The notes under the pieces were generated by a model. It was not told where the DNA came from. It searched no databases and was given only the letters and a program-made list of their open reading frames with translations. From Larix sibirica (Eukaryota; Streptophyta; Pinopsida; Pinales; Pinaceae): DNA of 12,236 nt. The translations under genes were made by a program, and so were the position numbers. Of this stretch, positions 1 to 8,816 are shown piece by piece. The DNA is taken from assembly GCA_004151065.3 (NCBI GenBank), contig NWUY0300034688.1, positions 13,023 through 25,258 on the forward strand, in the 5' to 3' direction. Position 1 is the stretch's first letter, and each line of letters starts with the position of its first letter.

Positions 1-280
1 CAATCTTAAAATAAAAATGGTCATCCTTATATGGATTGCACCAATCTAATGGTTGGTGGGCTTTGTAATGGAGATAATTTATTTTAAGTTTTTTTTATTG
101 TAATTTATGCTAGAAAGTTTACTCTTAGGTAAATCTATTTCAGTCCAAAAAAAATCAATGAAATAATTTTTACAAGAAACCATACTTGGAGGTGTAAAAT
201 GCCTTGGTACAAATTTATAATTCCTTTAAAAGGTTCAAATTTTCAATGCTTCCAAGCCGCCACCTCTTTATCCTTTGTGA

Positions 281-284
<4 letters not shown>
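1..284. other. AT-rich flanking DNA, no gene seen
   Basis: I see no coding signal, RNA gene or recognisable transposon end here. The only open frame, which runs into the CT tract at 285-318, encodes a low-complexity Ser-Leu run and is best read as chance. Confidence 0.6.

Positions 285-318
<34 letters not shown>
285..318. repeat. (CT)17 dinucleotide microsatellite
   Basis: About 17 uninterrupted CT units. The tract directly abuts the left arm of the fold-back at 319-462. Simple repeats of this kind vary in length between individuals and are common in plant intergenic DNA. Confidence 0.95.
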
Positions 319-322
<4 letters not shown>

Positions 323-462
323 TTAACTCTGGCTCTACCAAGTGTAAAAATGGATCAAGTTTCTTGAGGTGCAACATTTACTCAAGTTTAGCATTGTAAA
401 AAAGGTTTGCACCTCAAGGGATTTGATCCCTCTTGTCCCTTGATAGAGCCAGAGTTAAGATG
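319..462. repeat. Fold-back (inverted repeat) with 56-bp arms
   Basis: Arms 319-374 and 407-462 are reverse complements of equal length that align without gaps, with 47 of 56 positions matching. The outer 19 bp (CATCTTAACTCTGGCTCTA and its complement at 444-462) and the inner 12 bp (CTTGAGGTGCAA and its complement at 407-418) are perfect. The spacer is 32 nt (375-406). Transcribed as + strand, three of the nine mismatches would be G:U pairs. It could be a small fold-back or MITE-like element, or a young microRNA-type hairpin; nothing in the sequence decides. No target-site duplication is visible because the left flank is the CT tract. Confidence 0.8.
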
Positions 463-702
463 GATCTATGCTAGTTATATTATTAATACTATGTTGAATT
501 TATAACTAATTTGTATCTCATTACTAATCATTATATTTGTTTCATAGTTATAAAGAAAATTTAGAAATAACTTAAAAATAAATACATAATGATAGTGAAA
601 ACTTCTTGTTCTAAAAGTTGGTTCCTAGTGTTTAAACAACTTACATATTTTGCAATATGTGAATTGTATATTTTTAACTTTTATGTTATAATCTTTGAAT
701 AT

Positions 703-720
703 AATATTTGATTGTTTGTC
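703..720 (+). repeat. 5' target-site duplication of the LINE
   Basis: AATATTTGATTGTTTGTC is repeated exactly at 8815-8832, directly after the A8 tail of the LINE. Eighteen bases is within the normal range for LINE target duplications. The duplicate in the second block is at 2889-2906. Its first two A residues could belong to the A tail at the 3' end, so the minimum length is about 16 bp. Confidence 0.92.
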
Positions 721-1107
721 ATCAAACATACCTTTCAATCTCTTTTATTCTGTTGAGGGACGATCCAATCACAAGGTAAAAAAGACTAGGAAACTATGAC
801 AGCTAGGGTTTCTTGGTCTGTAAGGATTTCTGCAGAGTAAGAATGGAAAATATGCAACAACTTGGAGTCAAGCTAGCCGCAAGGCTAGCTCTAGTACCAA
901 CCAAGGTTCAAAAAGAGGGAATGGTTTATTTTATGTTGCAGTATTGTCTTTTCAAACTTTGTTAGACTCCCTTATAGGCTAGTTTAGGTTCTTTTAAGTT
1001 TATTTTTCTGAAATAATTTTCCTAGATTAGTTTGATCTGGCTGACTGCAGTGGTTTCCAGCTATCACTTTCTTATTTGGGTGTTTTTTCCTTTTTATTCC
1101 TTTTTAA
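721..1107 (+). promoter_or_regulatory. LINE 5' leader (promoter/UTR region), copy 1
   Basis: These 387 bp separate the target-site duplication from the likely ORF1 start. LINEs normally carry an internal promoter in this region; no specific box can be assigned by eye. The leader contains a short upstream frame (843-965, 40 codons, starting MENMQQLG) and a perfect hairpin at 871-890. The matching region in copy 2 is 2907-3293. Confidence 0.6.
871..890 (+). other. RNA hairpin with GNRA tetraloop in the LINE leader
   Basis: AGCTAGCC (871-878), GCAA (879-882), GGCTAGCT (883-890): a perfect 8-bp stem closed by a GCAA loop, which is a GNRA tetraloop. Duplicate at 3057-3076. It is visible directly; any role is unknown. 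Confidence 0.8.
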
Positions 1108-2628
1108 ATGGTGGTGGGGGACTCTCCGTCCTCCCCTTTTTCTGTTGACACACTTGGGGGTTCTTCCCTAGAAACTAGCTTCGTTATCCCACCTTTTTAT
1201 GCGAAAAAGGAGGGCCGGTTCAAAAAACCCTTGTCGGGTGATGCTGCCAGAACGAGAAGATGACTGAAGTATCTGAAATTTAAGGAAGAAGCTGTTGTTT
1301 ATACCTTATATGGCTTGGTGAATTTGGATAGGTTCATCATGCTATCTCAGAGGGATGTTGTTGGAAAAATTGAAGGCACAAGGCTTACCCAGTTGGAGCT
1401 TGTGGAATGGGAAAACAAGCACTGGACACCTGAGTTCGGTCTCCCTCCACGGACCAACCTATTAACCAAAGGATGGGTTGCATTTATATTTCCCAACAAA
1501 GATCTTATTCCTTCCATACTGAGGCGTACGTGGCTGTTAAAGGATGGTTCACTTATACTGAAACGATGGCATGCTAATTTCAATCCCAACACTGAGTACC
1601 TGAGTAGGAGGCATCTTTGGGTTCATGTCGGGTTTCCCTTTTGAACTCTGGACCCCCAATGTTTTCGAGGGGTTGGGAAATTCCTTAGGTCGTTTCATAC
1701 ATATGGAAAAGAATTTGATTTTTGGTATTAACAAGAGGACTGCTTCGATGTTGGTTGAATTTGATGTCTCAAAGGGTTTACCTGCAAAGGTGGATATAGT
1801 CTGGGTGATAAAACATTCAAACAAAAACTGGCCTACAACAATGTCCCTTTCAGATGCTTCTTATGCTGGTGTACGAGACATGTCAAGGCAATATGTCTGT
1901 TGCTACATGGCCGGCTTTCAAGCCCAGTTCTTTCGACTCCTATTCCATCTGTGCTGCCTTCACATCCTATTCCAGATTCTCCTGTTAGAAATGGTAAGTC
2001 TTTCGATGAACCTTCTGTGATATATGAGTGTGTTTCAAAAGCCGAGGCGGATTTCTACCTCTCTATGGAAAGAGCTCATGATTTAAAAACTTTGGCTTCA
2101 AAATTTGTAGCGAGAAGCTTATTTGGGGATACATGTTCGAAACTTTCACCTCCCCTTGAAGGGGAAGACCTTAATCCTTCATCTGCTTTTCCAGTAGGCG
2201 ATTTGGCTCAGGAGAGGGTTAGGGTTTTAGATACTCGTTTTGTGGAATCAAACTTAGATTGGGTCAGGGTTTCTGATCATAGAACTAAGGATTCAGACTC
2301 TACAATTTCTTTGACTGATTCGGCCAAGTCCACGCATTTTGACTTATGTCCTTTGGACTTTGACCAAGTTGGACCAAGAGAAGGATTTAAAAGATACGGT
2401 CTTGAACTCTTTTTCATCTTCCTTAATGTCTCTTTCTGGTTTACCAAATTCCCCTTTGGAGGTTTATGCTAAAAACCTAATGTCTTGGATGTGGATGTCA
2501 TTCCTTCAATTGGTTGAATGAATGTCATTATTTGTAAAAATAAGCCACAAAAGGATTTAAAGGAGGGAGATATTTTCATTCCACTATCTAAACGATTGAA
2601 TGTTGTAGATTCATTGGATCTGTCAAAG
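1108..2628 (+). pseudogene. LINE ORF1, copy 1 (broken, cut at the N)
   Basis: ORF1 proteins of plant LINEs bind element RNA. The likely start is ATG at 1108, since the same frame runs from there (begins MVVGDSPSSP) through one TGA (1261-1263) into clear family sequence. A DUF4283-like domain covers about 1330-1800, with conserved GW, LILKRWH, LWV, ELW and LVEFDVSKGLP blocks. A zinc knuckle CX2CX4HX4C follows, with Cys codons at 1855, 1864 and 1894 and His at 1879. Frame changes are inferred near 1637 and 1804 from where similarity switches frame, and probably at short T and A runs near 2410 and 2465. A further TGA lies at 2515-2517. The copy lacks the last 57 nt of ORF1 because it stops at the N. 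Confidence 0.85.
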
Positions 2629-2629
2629 N
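2629..2629. other. Single N, contig join or gap
   Basis: The only ambiguous base in the window lies exactly between the two copies of the 2185-bp duplicated block. A one-base gap at that point is what a scaffolder leaves when two contig ends overlap but are not merged. Confidence 0.85.
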
Positions 2630-2888
2630 TAGAGCCAAAGTTAAGATGGATCTATGCTAGTCATATTATTAATACTATGTTGAATTTATAACTAATTTGT
2701 ATCTCATTACTAATCATTATATTTGTTTCATAGTTATAAAGAAAATTTAGAAATAACTTAAAAATAAATACATAATGATAGTGAAAACTTCTTGTTCTAA
2801 AAGTTGGTTCCTAGTGTTTAAACAACTTACATATTTTGCAATATGTGAATTGTATATTTTTAACTTTTATGTTATAATCTTTGAATAT

Positions 2889-2906
2889 AATATTTGATTG
2901 TTTGTC
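2889..2906 (+). repeat. Duplicate of the LINE 5' target-site duplication
   Basis: Same 18 bases as 703-720, present because the whole 5' flank lies within the duplicated block. It is not evidence of a separate insertion. Confidence 0.9.
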
Positions 2907-3293
2907 ATCAAACATACCTTTCAATCTCTTTTATTCTGTTGAGGGACGATCCAATCACAAGGTAAAAAAGACTAGGAAACTATGACAGCTAGGGTTTCTT
3001 GGTCTGTAAGGATTTCTGCAGAGTAAGAATGGAAAATATGCAACAACTTGGAGTCAAGCTAGCCGCAAGGCTAGCTCTAGTACCAACCAAGGTTCAAAAA
3101 GAGGGAATGGTTTATTTTATGTTGCAGTATTGTCTTTTCAAACTTTGTTAGACTCCCTTATAGGCTAGTTTAGGTTCTTTTAAGTTTATTTTTCTGAAAT
3201 AATTTTCCTAGATTAGTTTGATCTGGCTGACTGCAGTGGTTTCCAGCTATCACTTTCTTATTTGGGTGTTTTTTCCTTTTTATTCCTTTTTAA
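2907..3293 (+). promoter_or_regulatory. LINE 5' leader (promoter/UTR region), copy 2
   Basis: Identical, as far as I could see, to 721-1107, with the GNRA hairpin at 3057-3076. This copy is contiguous with the full element. Confidence 0.6.
3057..3076 (+). other. RNA hairpin with GNRA tetraloop, copy 2
   Basis: Same 8-bp stem and GCAA loop as 871-890. Confidence 0.8.
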
Positions 3294-4871
3294 ATGGTGG
3301 TGGGGGACTCTCCGTCCTCCCCTTTTTCTGTTGACACACTTGGGGGTTCTTCCCTAGAAACTAGCTTCGTTATCCCACCTTTTTATGCGAAAAAGGAGGG
3401 CCGGTTCAAAAAACCCTTGTCGGGTGATGCTGCCAGAACGAGAAGATGACTGAAGTATCTGAAATTTAAGGAAGAAGCTGTTGTTTATACCTTATATGGC
3501 TTGGTGAATTTGGATAGGTTCATCATGCTATCTCAGAGGGATGTTGTTGGAAAAATTGAAGGCACAAGGCTTACCCAGTTGGAGCTTGTGGAATGGGAAA
3601 ACAAGCACTGGACACCTGAGTTCGGTCTCCCTCCACGGACCAACCTATTAACCAAAGGATGGGTTGCATTTATATTTCCCAACAAAGATCTTATTCCTTC
3701 CATACTGAGGCGTACGTGGCTGTTAAAGGATGGTTCACTTATACTGAAACGATGGCATGCTAATTTCAATCCCAACACTGAGTACCTGAGTAGGAGGCAT
3801 CTTTGGGTTCATGTCGGGTTTCCCTTTTGAACTCTGGACCCCCAATGTTTTCGAGGGGTTGGGAAATTCCTTAGGTCGTTTCATACATATGGAAAAGAAT
3901 TTGATTTTTGGTATTAACAAGAGGACTGCTTCGATGTTGGTTGAATTTGATGTCTCAAAGGGTTTACCTGCAAAGGTGGATATAGTCTGGGTGATAAAAC
4001 ATTCAAACAAAAACTGGCCTACAACAATGTCCCTTTCAGATGCTTCTTATGCTGGTGTACGAGACATGTCAAGGCAATATGTCTACTGCTACATGGCCGG
4101 CTTTCAAGCCCAGTTCTTTCGACTCCTATTCCATCTGTGCTGCCTTCACATCCTATTCCAGATTCTCCTGTTAGAAATGGTAAGTCTTTCGATGAACCTT
4201 CTGTGATATATGAGTGTGTTTCAAAAGCCGAGGTGGATTTCTACCTCTCTATGGAAAGAGCTCATGATTTAAAAACTTTGGCTTCAAAATTTGTAGCGAG
4301 AAGCTTATTTGGGGATACATGTTCGAAACTTTCACCTCCCCTTGAAGGGGAAGACCTTAATCCTTCATCTGCTTTTCCAGTAGGCGATTTGGCTCAGGAG
4401 AGGGTTAGGGTTTTAGATACTCGTTTTGTGGAATCAAACTTAGATTGGGTCAGGGTTTCTGATCATAGAACTAAGGATTCAGACTCTACAATTTCTTTGA
4501 CTGATTCGGCCAAGTCCACGCATTTTGACTTATGTCCTTTGGACTTTGACCAAGTTGGACCAAGAGAAGGATTTAAAAGATACGGTCTTGAACTCTTTTT
4601 CATCTTCCTTAATGTCTCTTTCTGGTTTACCAAATTCCCCTTTGGAGGTTTATGCTAAAAACCTAATGTCTTGGATGTGGATGTCATTCCTTCAATTGGT
4701 TGAATGAATGTCATTATTTGTAAAAATAAGCCACAAAAGGATTTAAAGGAGGGAGATATTTTCATTCCACTATCTAAACGATTGAATGTTGTAGATTCAT
4801 TGGATCTGTCAAAGTCAACTTCTTCACATAGGACCCTTAGAGCAGGTTCGTCCTCCCAGAATGTGTCTTAA
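3294..4871 (+). pseudogene. LINE ORF1, copy 2 (complete length, broken)
   Basis: Same gene as 1108-2628 but complete: about 525 codons from ATG 3294 to TAA 4869-4871. DUF4283-like domain at about 3516-3990; zinc knuckle CX2CX4HX4C with Cys codons at 4041, 4050 and 4080 and His at 4065. Damage includes TGA at 3447-3449, frame changes near 3823 and 3990 and two likely ones near 4596 and 4651, and TGA at 4701-4703. The C-terminal part from 4704 is open to the TAA and rich in Lys, Ser and Asp. The TAA overlaps the ORF2 ATG by one base. Two of the five copy differences (4085, 4086) are synonymous Leu changes in the true frame; 4234 changes Ala to Val. Confidence 0.87.
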
Positions 4872-5531
4872 TGTCTATTCTGTCATTTAACATCTGGGGC
4901 ATTGGAGGGGTTTCAAATGCTAGGACCGTGTTCAATTTTCTAAAAACTACTAGCCCACATTGCATTCTTATCTAGGAAACGATGTGTTCGGATGAACATG
5001 TTGTGGATATCTTCTCTAAGTACATGCCAGAGTGGTATTTATGTGCCATTGACTCTTGTGGTAACTTAGGTGGTCTTCTGTCTGGTTGGAATCCTAAGAC
5101 TACTGTGTTCAAACCCTTTAAGACTTTGGGGGGTGTTTTATTGGAAGGTCGTTTTCTGTCTAATGCTTTTGACCTTGCAATTATTAATATATATGGTCCA
5201 TACAGGGATAGGGAGATCTATTGGACTTCTATGGAAGATTCAGGTATTCTAAATAATCATAATATAATTGTTGCAAGTGACCTTAATCTCACTTTGTCAG
5301 CTACTGAAGTTTGGGGGAAAATGGTTTTGGTTGATGAATTAGCAGACCTTTTGTCAACTTATTGATGTTGTGCCAAGGAAGCTGGGGGCTACTTGGAGTA
5401 ATAAACGTGAAGGTGATCATTGTATCAGCAAAAGGCTTGAGCGCTTCCTCATTGCTCAATATGTGTCCTCTAAGTTTCACAGATACCGATCATGGATTGA
5501 ACACTCCAATATTTCAGATCATCAATCAATT
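4871..5531 (+). other. ORF2 endonuclease domain (EEP/AP-endonuclease type)
   Basis: Makes the first nick in target-primed reverse transcription. Visible signatures in order: SFNIWGIGG with the motif-I Asn; the Glu of the ETM motif at 4976-4978, directly after the TAG at 4973-4975; INIYGPY; SDLN, where relatives usually have GDFN (Gly to Ser); and the terminal SDH at 5514-5522. A frame change near 5355 splits the domain just before the IDVVP stretch. Confidence 0.88.
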
Positions 5532-6164
5532 ATTATGCAATTCGAGGATCTAACCTTTAAAGCTCATAGACCTTTCAGGTTCAATAGTACTTGGTTAAAA
5601 GACATAGGATTTTGCGACATGGTTAGAATTTATTGGATCCATTTTGAGGTTGCTTTTGGACTTCTGATGGATGCATTGATTTTTAAATTAAGAGGGTTAA
5701 AGGAAAAGACCAAGGTGTGGGAAAAGGTTAAAAAAGTACAGAATCAAAAGAATTTGATTGCTATAAAGGTTCAGATCAAACAGCTTCACTAACTTAATTT
5801 GGATGGTATTTTCTTAGATGAGGATCGACTTACTTTGAAATATCTCCAGATTAGACTTGAAGAATTACTGAAGATTGAAGAAAGCACCTGGAGATTAAAA
5901 ATTCGAGCCATTTGGGTCAAATTGGGGGATGATAATACCAGGTTTTTCCATAACTATGCATCTCATCAGAGGAATTTGAATTCTATCTGGTCAATCAATG
6001 ACTTTCATGGTAATGAAGTTTGCGAACAAAAGAAGCTAGAGGAGATGGCTCTTAAACACTTCCAGGATCTTTTTAAGGATCCGGAGTCTTCCAGCACTGA
6101 TGCCCAGCTAAATGTTCTTAAACACTATCCAAATTTTTTCTCTATGGAAGAAGGTACGGAAGTT

Positions 6165-7035
6165 CGTAATCATGTTAGCTTGAAGGAGATCAAAAATGTA
6201 TTAAAGGTTTTCAAAAGAAATAAGAGCCCAAGGCCCGATGGGTGATCTGTTGATATTTTTGTTTCTTTTTTTGATATTATGGGCCCAGATATACTCCAGA
6301 TGGTTGAATTTTAAAGAAATGAAGGCTGGATTGCTGAAGGTTTGAACTTGAATTTTCTGACACTCATTCCCAAATCCAATAAATCGATGTCTTTCTATGA
6401 GTTCAGACCTATTTCCCCATTTAACTTGGTTTATAAAATAATTTCTAAGATTATTGCTAACATAATTAAACCAAATCTTTCAAAGTGTATGTCAAGAGAA
6501 CAGTTTGGATTCCTGGCTGATAGACTAATTCTTGACGTTGTGAGTATTACTTAAGAAGTTCTACACTCAGTCAAAATCAGAAAACAGAATGCTTTGTTCC
6601 TAAATATTGATTTGGTTAAAGCATATGACCAGGTCAATTGGTATTTCCTTAAGCTGGTACTCCTTTAGATCGGGCTATCTCGGTTAGTAATTAACTGGAT
6701 TATGGCTTGTGTTAGATGGGGAAACTTTTATGTTCTAATCAATGGTAATCCATTTGCATTTTTCAAAAGTTTCAGGGGTCTTCGAAAGGGTTTCCCTCTA
6801 TCACCTTTATTGTTTTTACTGGTAATTGAAGGTTTGAGCAAACTGACTGTCAATGTTAAAAGAGAAGGCGATATTAGAGGTATATCATTTTCAAAGTCTC
6901 TTTATATTTCACATCTGCTATTCGTGGATGATGTGATTCTTTTTGGCTTAGCTGCTACATAGGAATTGCTGGAATATGCGAATTTAATTGGTACCTTTTG
7001 TAAAGCTACTGGTATGCAAGTCAGTCACAGGGAAT
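6165..7035 (+). other. ORF2 reverse transcriptase domain
   Basis: All in one frame with in-frame stops. It begins near NKSPRPDG (relatives: SPGPDG), then LNFLTLIPK, FRPISPFNLVYKIISKI and REQFGFLADR. Motif A is NIDLVKAYDQVNW with its catalytic Asp at 6609-6611. Motif B is LRKGFPLSPLLF, with Phe at 6792-6794 where relatives have Asp. Motif C is FVDDV with the two Asp codons at 6927-6932. The domain belongs to the RVT_1 family. Stops at 6243, 6312, 6552, 6666 and 6960 interrupt it. Confidence 0.93.
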
Positions 7036-7046
7036 CTCTATCTCTG
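7036..7046 (+). other. Internal deletion junction in ORF2
   Basis: Sequence typical of the end of the palm (GMQVSHRES) runs straight into PKQWGGWNIKHI, which in plant LINEs normally follows only after a long thumb/connection segment of roughly 150 residues (from memory of the family). The frame is kept. The junction carries the imperfect repeat TCTCTATCTCTG, suggesting microhomology at the break. Confidence 0.65.
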
Positions 7047-7639
7047 CCAAAACAATGGGGAGGTTGGAATATAAAGCACATCTTTTGGTTTAATACAATG
7101 TTTTCCTTGAAAATGTTTTGGCGAGAACTCATGGGGGATAGTCTATGGTCAAATATTTTGTAGGTCAAATATGTTAAAAGGATATCACTAGTTGGCTGAG
7201 AAGACCATTTGGAAATTACCGGAATGCATCATTTTTCTGGAAAGGGTTTATGAAAATTTTACCTTGCATCAACAACTATTTGTCTTGGCAAGTGGGAGAC
7301 GGTAAAGCGGTTGTTGTTGGCGTTGATCCCATTTTGGGGATTGATTCTAATTATAAGTTATCAAAGGATCTGGGAAATCTTTTCACTAAATATGGCCTCA
7401 TCACCCTTAATCAGCTCAAAAGATCGAGTCGTATTATAACAAATCCATCATATTGGCTCACTACGTCCGATCTTGGTCTTGCTGGAAGATGGGTTATCGA
7501 ATGGAATCTGTATCTTCATCAATTAAATATGAATGGCATTCGCCTATCTGAAGAAAAAGATCTTTTGTCTTGGTCAAAGAATCCCATTTCTGGGTAGGTG
7601 ACTGCAAGCACGACCTATCAAATTATTATTGAAAATCAC

Positions 7640-7870
7640 TTTGAAGGTAACAGGAAATGGTGGTTTGGCTCAATGTGGGGATGGAAACTTTCGCTTAAAA
7701 TAAAATGCTTTTTATGGTTGACTTTCAATGAAAAAATTTTAACATGGGAAAACTTAAAGCGAAGGGGTAGAATGGGTTCGAACATGTGTATTATTTGCAT
7801 AAATAATTGTGAAACTGTAGATCATCTCTTTTTTCAGTGCAGTTTCTCTAAAGAGGTGTGGAAGAATGTC
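7640..7870 (+). other. ORF2 zf-RVT domain
   Basis: Matches the zinc-binding domain found after the reverse transcriptase in plant LINEs. Visible features are LKIKCFLWL, KILTWENLKRRG, then CIIC (Cys codons at 7787 and 7796), ETVDHLFFQC and a following VW. Its function is unknown. This part is free of stops; the nearest are at 7595 and 7898. Confidence 0.85.
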
Positions 7871-8149
7871 TATGTTGTACTTAAAATCGATGATGAATGA
7901 CCTAATATTGGTTTTGAATCTGCTTATAAGCAATGGCTTCCGAAGCACATGTTTTATAAGAAAATTCCTGGGCTAGTTGCCTGGACTATTTGGAAAGTCC
8001 GCAACCAGGAAATTTTTCATAATATAATTCCTATCGAAAAGCAGGTGCTTTTCAGTTTTTGGAAAATTTTTTGTTTATACAAAAATCCTTAGCTCAAAAG
8101 TCGGAATCCTGCAAGATATTTGAATTTGAGAATTGATCCTTTCAGTTCT

Positions 8150-8530
8150 GCTTATGGTTTTTTTGATGGAGCGGCTACTAGGATAAAGTGTGGCGTTGGT
8201 TTTCTCATAAACTGTGGTGATGATCACTTATAAATTTCAAATGTCATGCGACCAGGGCACAGATTCAAAGGCGAAACTTCTTGGTTTGTGGGGTATTCTA
8301 AATGTGGCAATTTGCTGTGCATTAGGCTCTATTAGAATCTTTGGAGACTCCTTCATTATTGTTAACTGGGCAAAGAAACTCTATCAGCTGAATACTATTC
8401 AGCTAAAACATTGGTGTGACAGAATTATAATGATGATGACATGGTTTTATGATCTTTCCATTGATCATATCTACAAGGAATACAACCACGTAGCCGATTC
8501 ATTATCTAAGGCTGCACTCGATGGAGAAGC
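8150..8530 (+). other. ORF2 RNase H domain
   Basis: RNase H removes RNA from RNA-DNA hybrids. FFDGAA carries the first Asp; GTDSKAKLLGLWGIL corresponds to the block with the catalytic Glu, here Lys (AAA at 8274-8276, consistent with a G-to-A change); IFGDS carries the third acidic residue and NHVADSLSKAAL the fourth. A frame change near 8230, next to the stop at 8231-8233, splits the domain. An RNase H at this place is a hallmark of part of the plant L1 group. Confidence 0.87.
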
Positions 8531-8612
8531 AGGGGTCTTATATTGGGCAGAGTGGGTGGAAGGTTCCATCTCACAAAATGGTTCGATGAGGTTTTTTGAT
8601 GATGTCTTTTAG

Positions 8613-8816
8613 TCTTCCTTAGGAAGTGAAGATGAGTATGGTATCTTTGTTTTGTTTGGTCGGATGTCGTTTTATTTTGGACATTTTATGTTGTTTTGTC
8701 TTAAGCTATGTATGGATGTAGAAACGGGAATTTAAGCTCCTCTCTCAGAGATCATTGTACTTTTTGTTTTCCAAAGAAATAACAAAAGTATGGCTTTTTT
8801 TCCTCTTGAAAAAAAA
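8613..8816 (+). other. LINE 3' UTR and A tail
   Basis: About 195 bp, T-rich, with TTGTACTTTTTG followed by AAATAAC and an A8 run (8809-8816) that merges with the target-site duplication. There is no coding potential. Confidence 0.85.

Larger units (their letters stand above)
444..2628. repeat. Duplicated segment, copy 1 (probable assembly duplicate)
   Basis: This 2185-bp block recurs at 2630-4814 with a constant offset of 2186. I noticed five differences, all transitions: 452 G / 2638 A, 476 T / 2662 C, 1899 G / 4085 A, 1900 T / 4086 C and 2048 C / 4234 T. It holds the right arm of the fold-back, LINE 5' flank, the 5' target-site duplication, the leader and most of ORF1. It ends at the N, before ORF1 is complete. 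Confidence 0.95.
2630..4814. repeat. Duplicated segment, copy 2 (probable assembly duplicate)
   Basis: Second copy of 444-2628, about 99.8% identical. It continues without a break at 4815 into the end of ORF1 and into ORF2, so this copy is the one contiguous with the rest of the LINE. Its first base lies at the base of a fold-back arm (equivalent to 444), a plausible place for an assembler to stop. Confidence 0.95.
4871..8612 (+). pseudogene. LINE ORF2 polyprotein (broken)
   Basis: In active relatives this protein nicks the target DNA and copies element RNA there. Start chosen at ATG 4871: it opens the endonuclease (MSILSFNIWGIGG) and overlaps the ORF1 stop. Domains in order: AP-type endonuclease, reverse transcriptase, zf-RVT, RNase H. 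The frame is +2 to about 5355, +3 to about 7180, +2 to about 8230, then +3 to the TAG ending at 8612. In-frame stops lie at 4973, 5790, 6243, 6312, 6552, 6666, 6960, 7161, 7595, 7898 and 8090. Part of the region after the reverse transcriptase palm is missing near 7035-7045. The span of about 1247 codons is short for the family, in line with that loss. Confidence 0.93.
721..8814 (+). mobile_element. Degenerate plant L1-type LINE with RNase H
   Basis: A non-LTR retrotransposon bounded by a perfect 18-bp duplication and ending in an A tail (A8 at 8809-8816). The order is leader, ORF1 (nucleic-acid-binding), ORF2 (endonuclease, reverse transcriptase, zf-RVT, RNase H), 3' UTR. This matches plant L1 elements, whose RNase H domain is a known lineage feature. 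The written span is 8094 bp, but about 2186 bp of it is the probable assembly duplicate, so the real element is about 5.9 kb. No reading frame is intact, so it cannot supply its own proteins. The 5' end at 721 is inferred from the duplication and looks full-length, since a long leader precedes ORF1. Confidence 0.93.

Noticed and set aside
199-399. 66-residue plus-strand frame
   Set aside because: Its middle is only the translation of the CT microsatellite, and its end lies in the fold-back arm.
1315-1644. Separate 109-residue gene starting with TTG at 1315 (and its copy at 3501)
   Set aside because: The same frame runs upstream to an ATG at 1108 through one TGA, and downstream similarity continues in another frame. 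It is a fragment of LINE ORF1.
1347-1824. Minus-strand frames 1347-1592 and 1549-1824 (copies at 3533-3778 and 3735-4010)
   Set aside because: They are antisense shadows of the ORF1 DUF4283-like domain, which has recognisable family motifs on the plus strand.
721-4814. Two independent LINE insertions in tandem
   Set aside because: Both copies share identical host flank and target-site duplication, and the first has no ORF2, 3' end or A tail. One insertion plus duplication of the left part explains it.
7754-7948. 64-residue minus-strand frame
   Set aside because: It is antisense to the zf-RVT domain of ORF2.
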